DNA of 64,000 nucleotides from Lachnospiraceae bacterium. Lineage in GTDB: Bacteria; Bacillota; Clostridia; Lachnospirales; Lachnospiraceae. The DNA lies in assembly GCA_017634065.1 (NCBI GenBank), contig JAGBOC010000016.1:79316-143315 (forward strand), written 5' to 3'. The position numbers were made by a program, and so were the translations under genes. This document shows, piece by piece, positions 43,288-52,079 of the stretch (positions are counted from its first letter, which is position 1; each line of letters begins with the position of its first letter). The notes under the pieces were generated by a model. The model saw nothing but the letters and a program-made list of their open reading frames with translations, made no database searches and was not told the origin of the DNA.

Positions 43288-44406
43288 TTAAATACATTCT
43301 GATAATTTCTCTGTCCACTCCATATAATCTTTATCCTCAATCATTATGAGAGGATTTTTCTTTGAAAGAAGTGACGCAAAGTTTTCATGTAGCAATAGTG
43401 AAAAATCCATAGGTAGTGTCATAGCATACTTTATTGCATGTGATAAACTTTCACTTTTCTCAATACAATCTTTTGCTTTTGTTGTCATAGCAGTGATGAG
43501 TGTATATAGGATATCATTATCCTTTGGCACCTCTTTTTGTTGACCCTTAAATATCTTATCAATATTTGGAAGTTTCTCTACACAGTCACAGAAGTGGAAA
43601 AACTCTGTTGCTATGCCCATACCGATGGTTCCTGAAATGAGAAGTCTTCCGCTCTCTGAATCGCCAAGTGTTTTTAATATGTCACTCGCTTTAGCCCAGC
43701 TTCTTGGAGTTGCATATGCAAGATCACTTTTAGATTCATGTCCATTTTCAAGATAATTTGGTTTATATGCAAGGAAGCCTATAATTCTATCATCAATGTT
43801 ATTTTCAAGAGCCCAATTTCTCCAGTCTTTAACTTCACTACATACATCAAAGTGAATCATTCTATTTGCAAGAGCCTTTGGCATCTGAATAGATACTGAT
43901 TGATCCTGCTTTCTATTTCCTGCTGCTATAACTAATACATTGTCAGGAAGCTTATGTTCACCAATTTTTCTATCAAGTGTGATTTGATATGCACAGGCTT
44001 GAACTGAAGTTGAACAAGTTGATAACTCATCTAAAAATAGTATATTTATCACATCATCACTTTCATCAAACTTAAATACTTCAGGCTTAAGCCATACTGC
44101 TTCAGTATGTTCCTTATTTGGAGATGGGATGCCTCTTAAGTCTACAGGATTATAAAGTGATAATCTAACATCATTCACATGCACTTTTTTCCCTGTTTTT
44201 TGCTCCAGAATTTTACTTATCTGATATACCGATTCAGACTTACCAACTCCAGGTGCTCCCCAAAGCATTATAGCGCTTATTTCTTTTGGGGTTTTTCCAG
44301 CTGCAAGTTCATACAAATAGTAATCTCTGATTGATTCAATCATTTGATTGACATTTACCATAGGGGTATTTTGAACTACAGTGTTAACATCGTTAAAACT
44401 TTTCAT
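43288..44406 (-). CDS. MoxR-family AAA+ ATPase
   Basis: The 372-aa protein has Walker A GAPGVGKS (50-57), Walker B NILFLDELS (121-129), a sensor-1 VLVIAAGN and an Arg-containing ALANRMIHFD with the MoxR-type placement. MoxR proteins form hexamers that act with VWA co-chaperones to mature or activate client complexes. The next gene encodes exactly such a VWA partner. It follows the tandem-AAA gene by 21 bp; the AGGAGG site is strong. Confidence 0.93.
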   Translation of the reverse strand: MKSFNDVNTVVQNTPMVNVNQMIESIRDYYLYELAAGKTPKEISAIMLWGAPGVGKSESVYQISKILEQKTGKKVHVNDVRLSLYNPVDLRGIPSPNKEHTEAVWLKPEVFKFDESDDVINILFLDELSTCSTSVQACAYQITLDRKIGEHKLPDNVLVIAAGNRKQDQSVSIQMPKALANRMIHFDVCSEVKDWRNWALENNIDDRIIGFLAYKPNYLENGHESKSDLAYATPRSWAKASDILKTLGDSESGRLLISGTIGMGIATEFFHFCDCVEKLPNIDKIFKGQQKEVPKDNDILYTLITAMTTKAKDCIEKSESLSHAIKYAMTLPMDFSLLLHENFASLLSKKNPLIMIEDKDYMEWTEKLSECI

Positions 44407-44427
44407 AATATTTTTTCCTCCTATTTA

Positions 44428-47400
44428 TTAGGCTGCAAAGCCTATCTTTGTTTTTTCTTTATAAAAATCTGATACATTGTCTCTAAAGTCATCTGCTGTC
44501 AATGTCATAAGCAATTCTTTATTGTCAAGTTCTTCATCGCTCTTATCAAAGAGTCTCATACTTTGTTTAATTACTGCATTTTCTATTATAAGTCTCACCT
44601 CTCTTGCATTTGCAAAATCTTGTTTAGTAAGCATTGGTTCCAGTCTTTCTCTTACAATTCTCTTTACTTCATCTGCATCTTTTAATATGTGTTTCTTATC
44701 TTGAAGCATCTTGTCAAATATAAGCATTAACTCATCAACGCTGTAATTTGGAAACTCAAGAAATCTTGATACTCTACCTTTAAGTCCTGGATTACTCTTT
44801 ATGAAGTTCTCCATAGGCTCCTTATATCCAGCAAATATAACTATAACATCTTCCCTATGATTCTCCATCTGTGCTACCACAGTATCTATTGTCTGCTTTG
44901 AGTAAATGTCATCGTTATTTAATGCATATGCTTCGTCTATAAATAGCACTCCACCTTTTGCCTCTTCAAACTTCTCTATAATCTTTGGAGCTGTTTGTCC
45001 AAGATACTCACCCTGTAACTCATTAAGTCCGCACTCAATCACGCTTGGCTTATCGACAATACCATTAGCATATAGTATTCTTGCAAATTGTCTTGCTACT
45101 GTTGTCTTTGCTGTACCAGGATTTCCAGTGAAGCAGAGATGCATATTTAATCCTTCTTCTACAAGTAGTCCATGATTTCTTTTAAGTTTGTCTATCTTTG
45201 ATTTAGCAATATATGATTTGATATACTTTTTCACACTGTCAAGACCTATAAGATTATTCAACTCATAAATTGCATTGTCGCAGATTTCCATCTTTTTGTA
45301 TTCATTACCAAGTAATGCAACCATATCTACTTTTGATAGATCTTCTTTAGTTATCTTGAACATATTCTTGTTGTGGTTTACTTCTGTGTTGAGCATCCTG
45401 CTTATTGATATTTCTATAATATGTTCTGCAAAGTTCTCTACAAATCTTGCATTTCCAAAGTTCTTAATCTGTTTTGCTTTTTCAAAGTACTTTCTTGCCA
45501 CTTCAATTGTGTCATCATCTATAGTGTAATTCTTGTTAATAAGTTTTTCTTTTAGTATAAGTAACAATTCATCTACACTATATTCGCTAAACTCAACCGT
45601 CTTTGAAAATCTACTTTTAAACCCTGGCACTTTATTATCAAGTTCATCAAACTCTTTCTTTGTTCCGCAAATTATTACTACAGCCTTTTTTCTATTTTCA
45701 TCATAATTATTTAAGAACTCATTTAATGCTTGTGCAGTAACTCCATGAATGTTTTCCACAAGCAATACTCCTATATTTGTCTCATCTCTATTTTGAGGAG
45801 CCATAAAATCAATATTATCATTATAGTTTTCGCCAAAGCTATAAAAAGGATTTGCAGTATCGCTCTCAACTAAAGTCCAAGTTCTTACATAATCCTTCTT
45901 GATTATGTTGTCTTGGTATAATATCTTCGTTAGAATGTTCGCCGCCATGCTTTTTCCTACACCTGTCTCACCTTCAAACCTAAATCCAATATTCGATATA
46001 AGGTCATCAACTTGAGAAAGAGTTAGGTCTTCATTAGAAATTAACATTTTTTTCATATTGATTAGTTTTGTTACTTCTTGCTTGAAGTTTTCAAGACCTA
46101 TTACATTATCCAGGTTTGTTTTGTCTTTATTTATAACTTTCTTACTTATGAAATCGCTATAGGCATCACTATATTTTCTATGAGCTCTAGTACGAAGTAT
46201 CTCTAAAATGTAACTTTCTATCTCACCAAGCGATAGGATTTTTCCTTTTTGATACTCATCTTTTATATATTCTATAATTGGCTCTTTTATCTCTGTTATT
46301 CTCTTATCAGTAAGATATGATATCGCATAGTCTATAGCCTGTTTCTCACTAAACTTACCAGTAAAATATATGAGTTTTAATTCTCTCTCAAGTTTTGTTA
46401 CATTTAAGTAGTTCTCTTCCTTTACTTCTTCATTTGTGATAAACCCATAAGTGGTAGAATATTGCATACTCTTTAGTTTATCAAGCAACTTATCACACGC
46501 TTTATTGGCATCACTATAATAGTTTTCAAAATGCATTCCGCCTTCGCTATTTACTCTTCCATGGAACTTTATTATCAAGAAACAACCAGATGAGAGCTTT
46601 ATAATTTGTTCATAAAACATAAAAGTATAATGGTCAAAAATGGATTTCATATCAACATTTAATACATAATATGCATTTTGAGTGATTCTACCTGTAGCAT
46701 AGAGCGATTCAGTTAATACATTTATATGTGTCTCCTCAAATCTCTTATTTTCTAAATAGTAGCCTATCATCTGAATGTTATCGTTGCTACTAACCTTAAA
46801 CTGTCTTTCAACTTCATGTAATAGTTCAACATTCTTATTTAAAATGTCACTATATTTATTTAGAAGTTCTTCTTTACTTAGTTTCTCTGTTCCTACACTC
46901 TTTTTACTCAAGTTTTCTGCTACGTCATTATTCTCAATGCTAAAATCTACTCTCTCACCAAGAAGTGCTAAAATGATATTTGAGCTTACAAGTTGCTTAT
47001 TTAATTCCATATAAGTATCTATAGCATTTATTTCTTCATTTGTGAAACTTACGACATCAAATGACATATTCTTAAACATTTCTTCTGAATTATCATTTTG
47101 CACGAAAAACTTATCTATCACTTCTTTTGCATCATCTTTTTCAAGACCCATAAAGTACTTTTCATTAGCATAGACTTCGACATTGAGATTTGACAAATAG
47201 TCATCTTCAGCCTTAGGTCCACTACCAAGTAATAGCTGACTTGCAGAACCTTTACTTAAGTTTCGGATAGTAGTTATGTCTTTCATCTTTTTAACCTTTT
47301 CTTCAGCATTAACAATGATGTTTGTAATTTGAAAATCATCATCCTTCTTAATCGCATTATTTTTTTCTACAAAAGTCTTAAAAGCGTCTTTAGTTATTCT

Positions 47401-47448
47401 TCTTGGGGTTTCATAACTGATTGTTGCAAATAATTTAATTTTTCTCAT
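44428..47448 (-). CDS. Tandem-AAA+ ATPase (CbbX/SpoVK/EccA-like)
   Basis: The protein is ~1006 aa. The first ~430 residues are a unique helical region. AAA-1 has Walker A GETGVGKS near 493, but its Walker B is VLLVENIHG near 560, lacking the Asp-Glu pair. AAA-2 is complete and closely CbbX/SpoVK-like: GNPGTAKTT near 778, GEYLGQTAPK, GGVLFIDEAYAL near 836 and GLKGRVSR with the Arg finger. I start at the ATG at 47448 because the GTG at 47454 overlaps the GGAGGTG site. It is the first gene of the operon after its own promoter. It is likely a hexameric remodelling ATPase in the cytoplasm. Confidence 0.88.
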   Translation of the reverse strand: MRKIKLFATISYETPRRITKDAFKTFVEKNNAIKKDDDFQITNIIVNAEEKVKKMKDITTIRNLSKGSASQLLLGSGPKAEDDYLSNLNVEVYANEKYFMGLEKDDAKEVIDKFFVQNDNSEEMFKNMSFDVVSFTNEEINAIDTYMELNKQLVSSNIILALLGERVDFSIENNDVAENLSKKSVGTEKLSKEELLNKYSDILNKNVELLHEVERQFKVSSNDNIQMIGYYLENKRFEETHINVLTESLYATGRITQNAYYVLNVDMKSIFDHYTFMFYEQIIKLSSGCFLIIKFHGRVNSEGGMHFENYYSDANKACDKLLDKLKSMQYSTTYGFITNEEVKEENYLNVTKLERELKLIYFTGKFSEKQAIDYAISYLTDKRITEIKEPIIEYIKDEYQKGKILSLGEIESYILEILRTRAHRKYSDAYSDFISKKVINKDKTNLDNVIGLENFKQEVTKLINMKKMLISNEDLTLSQVDDLISNIGFRFEGETGVGKSMAANILTKILYQDNIIKKDYVRTWTLVESDTANPFYSFGENYNDNIDFMAPQNRDETNIGVLLVENIHGVTAQALNEFLNNYDENRKKAVVIICGTKKEFDELDNKVPGFKSRFSKTVEFSEYSVDELLLILKEKLINKNYTIDDDTIEVARKYFEKAKQIKNFGNARFVENFAEHIIEISISRMLNTEVNHNKNMFKITKEDLSKVDMVALLGNEYKKMEICDNAIYELNNLIGLDSVKKYIKSYIAKSKIDKLKRNHGLLVEEGLNMHLCFTGNPGTAKTTVARQFARILYANGIVDKPSVIECGLNELQGEYLGQTAPKIIEKFEEAKGGVLFIDEAYALNNDDIYSKQTIDTVVAQMENHREDVIVIFAGYKEPMENFIKSNPGLKGRVSRFLEFPNYSVDELMLIFDKMLQDKKHILKDADEVKRIVRERLEPMLTKQDFANAREVRLIIENAVIKQSMRLFDKSDEELDNKELLMTLTADDFRDNVSDFYKEKTKIGFAA

Positions 47449-47468
47449 ATTCACCTCCGATTAAAATA

Positions 47469-47496
47469 CCCGATTTGCTACGCAAAGCAAATCGGG
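47469..47496 (-). other. Stem-loop at the 5' end of the AAA-operon transcript (or terminator of the GTPase gene)
   Basis: The perfect 11-bp stem CCCGATTTGCT / AGCAAATCGGG has a 6-nt loop. It starts ~3-9 bp after the -10 box, so it would form the very 5' end of the mRNA, and it also terminates transcripts from the GTPase gene with a weak TATTTT tail. A 5' terminal stem-loop usually stabilises mRNA. Confidence 0.65.
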
Positions 47497-47498
47497 TT

Positions 47499-47526
47499 AT
47501 TATACGACACCTTCTCTACTTTGCAA
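47499..47526 (-). promoter_or_regulatory. Promoter of the AAA/MoxR/VWA operon
   Basis: In the minus direction: TTGCAA (47521-47526), a 16-bp spacer and a perfect TATAAT (47499-47504). A second small hairpin GCGAAG-CTC-CTTCGC (47534-47548) lies just upstream of the -35 box and could be a regulator site or a terminator of the GTPase gene. Confidence 0.65.
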
Positions 47527-47602
47527 CACCACTGCGAAGCTCCTTCGCTATACTTTGAAAGTTTGGGTGTAAAAGCAAATATGTATTTATAACTTTAATA
47601 TA

Positions 47603-49681
47603 TTAGTTCAATTCGTTGCAATACATTTTTACAAATGAGAGTAACGATTCCTGTATACTTTTCTCCAAAATCTTTATAAAGTCTCTCTCATCATTTTGTG
47701 TAATCTCATCAAGAGTCACATTTGGTCTTGGGAAATATCTTGTCCTTATTTCATCAAGTATCGCATACATATCTAGACGTAAATCATATATCATCCTATG
47801 TCCTTTTAATATCCCATCGAGTAAATCTCTTGCCACCATTTTCCCTATGTTCTGGCTTAAGTATTTTTTTATTATCTTATCGTATTCTTCAAGTGCTTTA
47901 CTATCTTTCTTATCTACCAGTATGTTATCAAAGCCTATACTCAACTCTGGAATTATAGAATTATTTATAAAGTTTGTGATGTATTCTATAAAGTAAGTCC
48001 GAAGCCTTATATATCCTGTTCTCTCATCTCCTGCATTTGATATGAACTTAACTCCGTATTTGAGCCACTTATTTATCACTGCCTTATAAGTCTTAAAATG
48101 TAGGTTTAGCATACTCTTTTCACATTCAGCGATATTTTCAGTTAAGTCAAAATATATAGTACTTATATCATATAAAGTCGTTTTATCAATGTCTAACTTA
48201 TAATCTATCTTTTTACTTCCTTTTATACTTATATCATAGTTTTTCATATCTCTTAAGCAATTCTTTATTAACTTTAATATACCTATATTGTATTCCATGC
48301 CATGCGACATTAAAATCTCATCTACGGATTGGTTTATGGTTGGATATGAAAAATATGAAAACTCCTTATCAATCGACACTTTTTCACTTTTCTTACTGTC
48401 ACTAATCTCTAAATAATTTATATACTTCTTGCGAAGCTTATCTATTTTTTCTTCAATAAGCTTATCGTTTATGATCTTTTCACTATCAAATAGTCCTTCG
48501 TCATCACCATTTAACTCATCTATTATATATTCATCAAAATGTGTAAAACAAATATGTAAGTTTAATTCCTTTTTACAAGTTTTTTTAAGTTCTCGGAGTA
48601 TTTGTGCTGACTTTTTATTTAAAGCATCATCATTTGCCTTAAGAACATATATCACATCACTGCACTGATTTAATGATAACTGGTCTATGACGTTTTCACA
48701 TTCTACATTCACTCCAGGACTATCCTGATGGAAAAATCCCATAGTGTCAATTAACTTAATAACGAAAGAATCCTCATTATCTCCACCATTAAAATGACAT
48801 TTAACCAAACTGCTTATTTCACTATCTGCTTCTATGTGACCATATATACTAAAATCTTTTATAAAATGTGATATTGAATTAGTGCCACTTGTGATTATAT
48901 TTTTTACAAGTTCATTATCAATATCCAAGTCACTTACACATATCGCAAACTCTTTTTTATCAGTGTCTAAATCTGTTTTAATGTTTTTACTTTTATTGAA
49001 TGAACTTATTTCGTCAAATAATTCATCACACATAGAATTATATGAATCAATTATTAAACTCCAAAAGTCATCTATGTTTTCAGTAAGTTTATAATCAAGT
49101 AAAGTTTTTTTGTTAATCTCGTCTTTAAAAAACTCTTTTATGTACTGACCTTTATTATTTAAGAAAGTATTTAGATAAATTGCTTTTAACTGAACAATGT
49201 CAAACTTCTTAATCAGATTTTTTAATTTTTCCTTTATGCCATTGCTATTTTTTATTTTAAATGCTAACTTAAAATAGTCTTCACATCCTAAAACCTTTCT
49301 ATCTATTTCCTCATCTAATGCTTTCTCAAAGGCAATAAGTGCTTCATCTTTTGACTTATACTTATTGGTAGCATCTACATAAGACTTTGTGCTGTAGTAA
49401 AGCAAATCGCACAATAACTCATTTTCATCATACAATAAATATTTTTCTGCATAATCTATCTTTCCATATATTACTATGCTATCTTTTGGGATGTTAGGGC
49501 TTACAACTATTTCAGAACTTTCAACAGTCATCATCCCGTTTCCTTCTCGAAGTTTTATAATCTTCTGGCAATTGTCACTTATTATACTTCTCGTAAGTCT
49601 ACTCTTTCCAGAGCCTGTCGCTCCAAGCAAAAGTATCGGTCTTCCTCTTCCTACTAGATTTTTAATTTTTAATTCAGTCAT
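47603..49681 (-). CDS. Large GTPase-like P-loop protein (dynamin/AIG1-type guess)
   Basis: The protein is ~692 aa. G1 is GATGSGKS at ~20-27 from the ATG at 49681 (GGGAGAG upstream; a start at 49696 is less likely). The switch II/G3 motif VIKLIDTMGFFHQDSPG is near 312. The G4 position is CFTHFDEY near 380, a degenerate T/NKxD. A 130-residue insert and a long helical C-terminal half (~470-692) suggest a dynamin-like or septin-like mechanical GTPase. It has no signal peptide or strong membrane segment. It lies immediately upstream of the AAA operon, same strand, so a shared function is likely but not proven. Confidence 0.75.
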   Translation of the reverse strand: MTELKIKNLVGRGRPILLLGATGSGKSRLTRSIISDNCQKIIKLREGNGMMTVESSEIVVSPNIPKDSIVIYGKIDYAEKYLLYDENELLCDLLYYSTKSYVDATNKYKSKDEALIAFEKALDEEIDRKVLGCEDYFKLAFKIKNSNGIKEKLKNLIKKFDIVQLKAIYLNTFLNNKGQYIKEFFKDEINKKTLLDYKLTENIDDFWSLIIDSYNSMCDELFDEISSFNKSKNIKTDLDTDKKEFAICVSDLDIDNELVKNIITSGTNSISHFIKDFSIYGHIEADSEISSLVKCHFNGGDNEDSFVIKLIDTMGFFHQDSPGVNVECENVIDQLSLNQCSDVIYVLKANDDALNKKSAQILRELKKTCKKELNLHICFTHFDEYIIDELNGDDEGLFDSEKIINDKLIEEKIDKLRKKYINYLEISDSKKSEKVSIDKEFSYFSYPTINQSVDEILMSHGMEYNIGILKLIKNCLRDMKNYDISIKGSKKIDYKLDIDKTTLYDISTIYFDLTENIAECEKSMLNLHFKTYKAVINKWLKYGVKFISNAGDERTGYIRLRTYFIEYITNFINNSIIPELSIGFDNILVDKKDSKALEEYDKIIKKYLSQNIGKMVARDLLDGILKGHRMIYDLRLDMYAILDEIRTRYFPRPNVTLDEITQNDERDFIKILEKSIQESLLSFVKMYCNELN

Positions 49682-49730
49682 ATTCTCTCCCATCAAGGCT
49701 CATTGATTTTTCTATCATTAGTTTATTATT

Positions 49731-49766
49731 ATAAAAAAACCTTTCCCAGCAATGCTAGAAAAGGTT
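49731..49766 (-). terminator. Strong terminator after the SGNH gene
   Basis: A 13-bp fully paired stem with two G-U pairs (AACCTTTTCTAGC / GCTGGGAAAGGTT), a 3-nt loop ATT and a T7 tail in the minus direction. It separates the surface operon from the GTPase gene. Confidence 0.92.
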
Positions 49767-49815
49767 GACAATAAAATAATATTCTTCCTCATAGCATCAC
49801 TATTTTAGGCCTCGC

Positions 49816-50928
49816 CTAATATATATTGCTAATTAATACGTCTATTAGTGTATACAAGTTATCATAAAAAGTCAAGTTATTTTTTTCATAATTTCTTAAG
49901 TTAATATAACAAGTATTTGGATATTCATTTGCTATATCTTCCAAAGCCATATCATATTCTGATAATGATATATTTAACGCTGTCTTGTCATTATAATTTA
50001 CCGACGAAATGACAAATATTCTTTTATTATTCATACAAGATACATTGAAATATTCTCTTAATGTATCTTTGTATTCATTTACATTTGTCTGCTCTTTAAA
50101 ATCTCTATCTCCTGAAGAAAGAAAAATCACCTGAACATCCGTGTCTATGGCATTCATAAAATAGCTTCTGCATCCATTTAGGTTTAAGCCTTTACTCGTA
50201 AAATCATACATCTCATACTTTTTTTTATTTTCAAAGCTAAAAAAATCATAAGCTAAAAAATCACCAACAAGTGTCAACTGTTTTCTATTCTTATACATTG
50301 TCCCTGGCGATTTTAGAAATCCTGCCATTCTTTCTACAGATGCTACATAAAATACAAGTTTTGCCTCAAGAGAATCATAGAAAAACTTATCAAAATGAAG
50401 TCCATCACCAAAATCATGCTGTTTATTATTAAAGCCAGACATATCTATATAAAATACATTCTCATATTCATTTGCTAATTTTTTATATATTTCATCATAC
50501 ACATCTGGCTCGTAAGCACCGTTTTCTATTTTTTTATTTATATATTCCATATATGTATGAAGAAATAAATATTTCCCTTTTGCAATAATTTCAGAAATAT
50601 ATTTTCGAAGTACATTTTCAAAAACAACTGGATCTGTATTTAATGCCTGGTCATTAACTCCAGTAGCGAATAAAATGTATCTATTATCAGCATTTATAGC
50701 ATCTTCAAATACCTTTTCATTGTATTCATTATTTATAGTACCTACTGGAAAGATGAAATAGTCATATTTTTCAGTACCTTTATTCATACTAAAATGACCT
50801 GCATAGGAATCTCCTACTACAGATATTTTAGGTATAACTTCATTATGTGGACCTAAAGCAAATGTTTTTTCAAAGCACATTAATATGAAAAGTAAACCTA
50901 TTATTTTTATTTTGAAACTTTTATTCAT
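49816..50928 (-). CDS. Secreted protein with two SGNH/GDSL-like halves
   Basis: The 370-aa protein has a signal peptide (~1-25, cleaved after FALG or ALG). The first half has SGNH blocks: VVGDSYAGH with Ser at 41, FATGVND, and DGLHFD holding the Asp/His pair near 176. The second half repeats the fold more weakly, with TLVGDFLAYDFF, where Ser is replaced, and FLSSGDRD. It is probably an esterase/deacetylase acting on surface polysaccharide, with one active and one dead module (inference). It follows the giant surface protein by 69 bp. Confidence 0.75.
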   Translation of the reverse strand: MNKSFKIKIIGLLFILMCFEKTFALGPHNEVIPKISVVGDSYAGHFSMNKGTEKYDYFIFPVGTINNEYNEKVFEDAINADNRYILFATGVNDQALNTDPVVFENVLRKYISEIIAKGKYLFLHTYMEYINKKIENGAYEPDVYDEIYKKLANEYENVFYIDMSGFNNKQHDFGDGLHFDKFFYDSLEAKLVFYVASVERMAGFLKSPGTMYKNRKQLTLVGDFLAYDFFSFENKKKYEMYDFTSKGLNLNGCRSYFMNAIDTDVQVIFLSSGDRDFKEQTNVNEYKDTLREYFNVSCMNNKRIFVISSVNYNDKTALNISLSEYDMALEDIANEYPNTCYINLRNYEKNNLTFYDNLYTLIDVLISNIY

Positions 50929-50954
50929 TACTAAAATGTTTTCTAACTATATAA

Positions 50955-50973
50955 GGGCGGATATTATCCGCCC
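50955..50973 (-). terminator. Hairpin after the giant surface-protein gene
   Basis: The GC-rich 8-bp stem GGGCGGAT / ATCCGCCC with loop ATT lies 25 bp past the giant gene stop. The tail in the minus direction is only TTATAT, so it may be a weak terminator or an intercistronic processing hairpin. Confidence 0.6.
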
Positions 50974-50997
50974 CATATATATTTCTTAAAATAACAT

Positions 50998-52079
50998 TTA
51001 TGAAACCTTTGTTGCAACCCCACCATTTGCTGGATCGCAGTAGTATGTTGTGCCTGAAAGTGTTATGTAACCTGTATATACACTACCTACATTTGCGCCT
51101 ACTTCACAGAGATAATATAGTTTACTATCTATCTCGGTCAAACCTGTTCTCATTACTCCGTCATTTCCGAAATAGTAGTATAATCCATTTATCTGTACAA
51201 TACCTGTTGCTCTTACATATGTTACATTTCCTGCTGCATCTGTCTGTGGTTGCATATAGTAAATGATTCCATTTCCAGCATTGACAAATCCATTAGCTAA
51301 CTGTGTATTTGCAAAGTTTATAACTGGAGCATCAATTATTGGTATAGTTTCTCCTGCTGCACTTACATTTTCAGCACTGGCATTAGCAACATTCTGATCC
51401 AAGTTATATATATTTAGCATACCAGCAAATAGTGATAAGTCTCCTATTAATTTTCCTTCAGAGTCTGTCTCAATTATTATTCCGCCGATATTAACTACTG
51501 TATTTGCCATGAGCTTACCAACTTCAGCACCTTGCTCTTGTAAGTAATAAATATTTCCATTTGTTCTTACAAAACCAGTAAGCATATTTCCATTTGCATC
51601 AACTGCATACCAGCAACTATTACCTGTCACATTGCTCTCAAACCAAGTATTTCTTGCAAGTTGACCATTTACTGTATAGTGCCAATTATTAGTTATAGGA
51701 TCATAGTTCCAGTTTCCGCTCTCAGTTGATGAACTTCCGCCACTTACAACTAGATCAGCGTTGATGCCATCTGTCTCGCCTATTAATCTTCCGCTGTTCT
51801 CAAACTCTCTCACAACTCCATCAATATTTGCAAGTCCAGTTACCATATTACCGTTGTTATCAAGGTAATAGAGACCTGTACCATCATTGATCCATCCTTT
51901 TTTAGCAGTTCCGTCACTGTTAAAGTAGTGCCAAGAAGTATTATTGTCATTAGAGTTAACTGTATATTGCCATCCAGTGATTATATTTCCATTTGCATCA
52001 CGAGCTACATATTCTCCTGTTACTGGGTCTACATTCCATGTCACATTTGCAGTAATTGGGTTTGACACTGGCATTGGTA
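50998..52079 (-). repeat. Cell-wall/choline-binding-type repeats of the giant protein
   Basis: About eight Trp/Tyr/Gly repeats, including GWQYTVNSND, WHYFNSDGTAKKGW, YYLDNNGNMVTGLANIDG and YYYFGNDGVMRTGLTEIDSK in part, resemble CW_binding_1/choline-binding repeats. They would anchor the protein to wall polymers. Confidence 0.8.

Noticed and set aside
49690-49766. Promoter for the GTPase gene at the TATAAT near 49728-49733
   Set aside because: The box overlaps the terminator T-run and no -35 lies at a 16-18 bp distance, so I could not support it.
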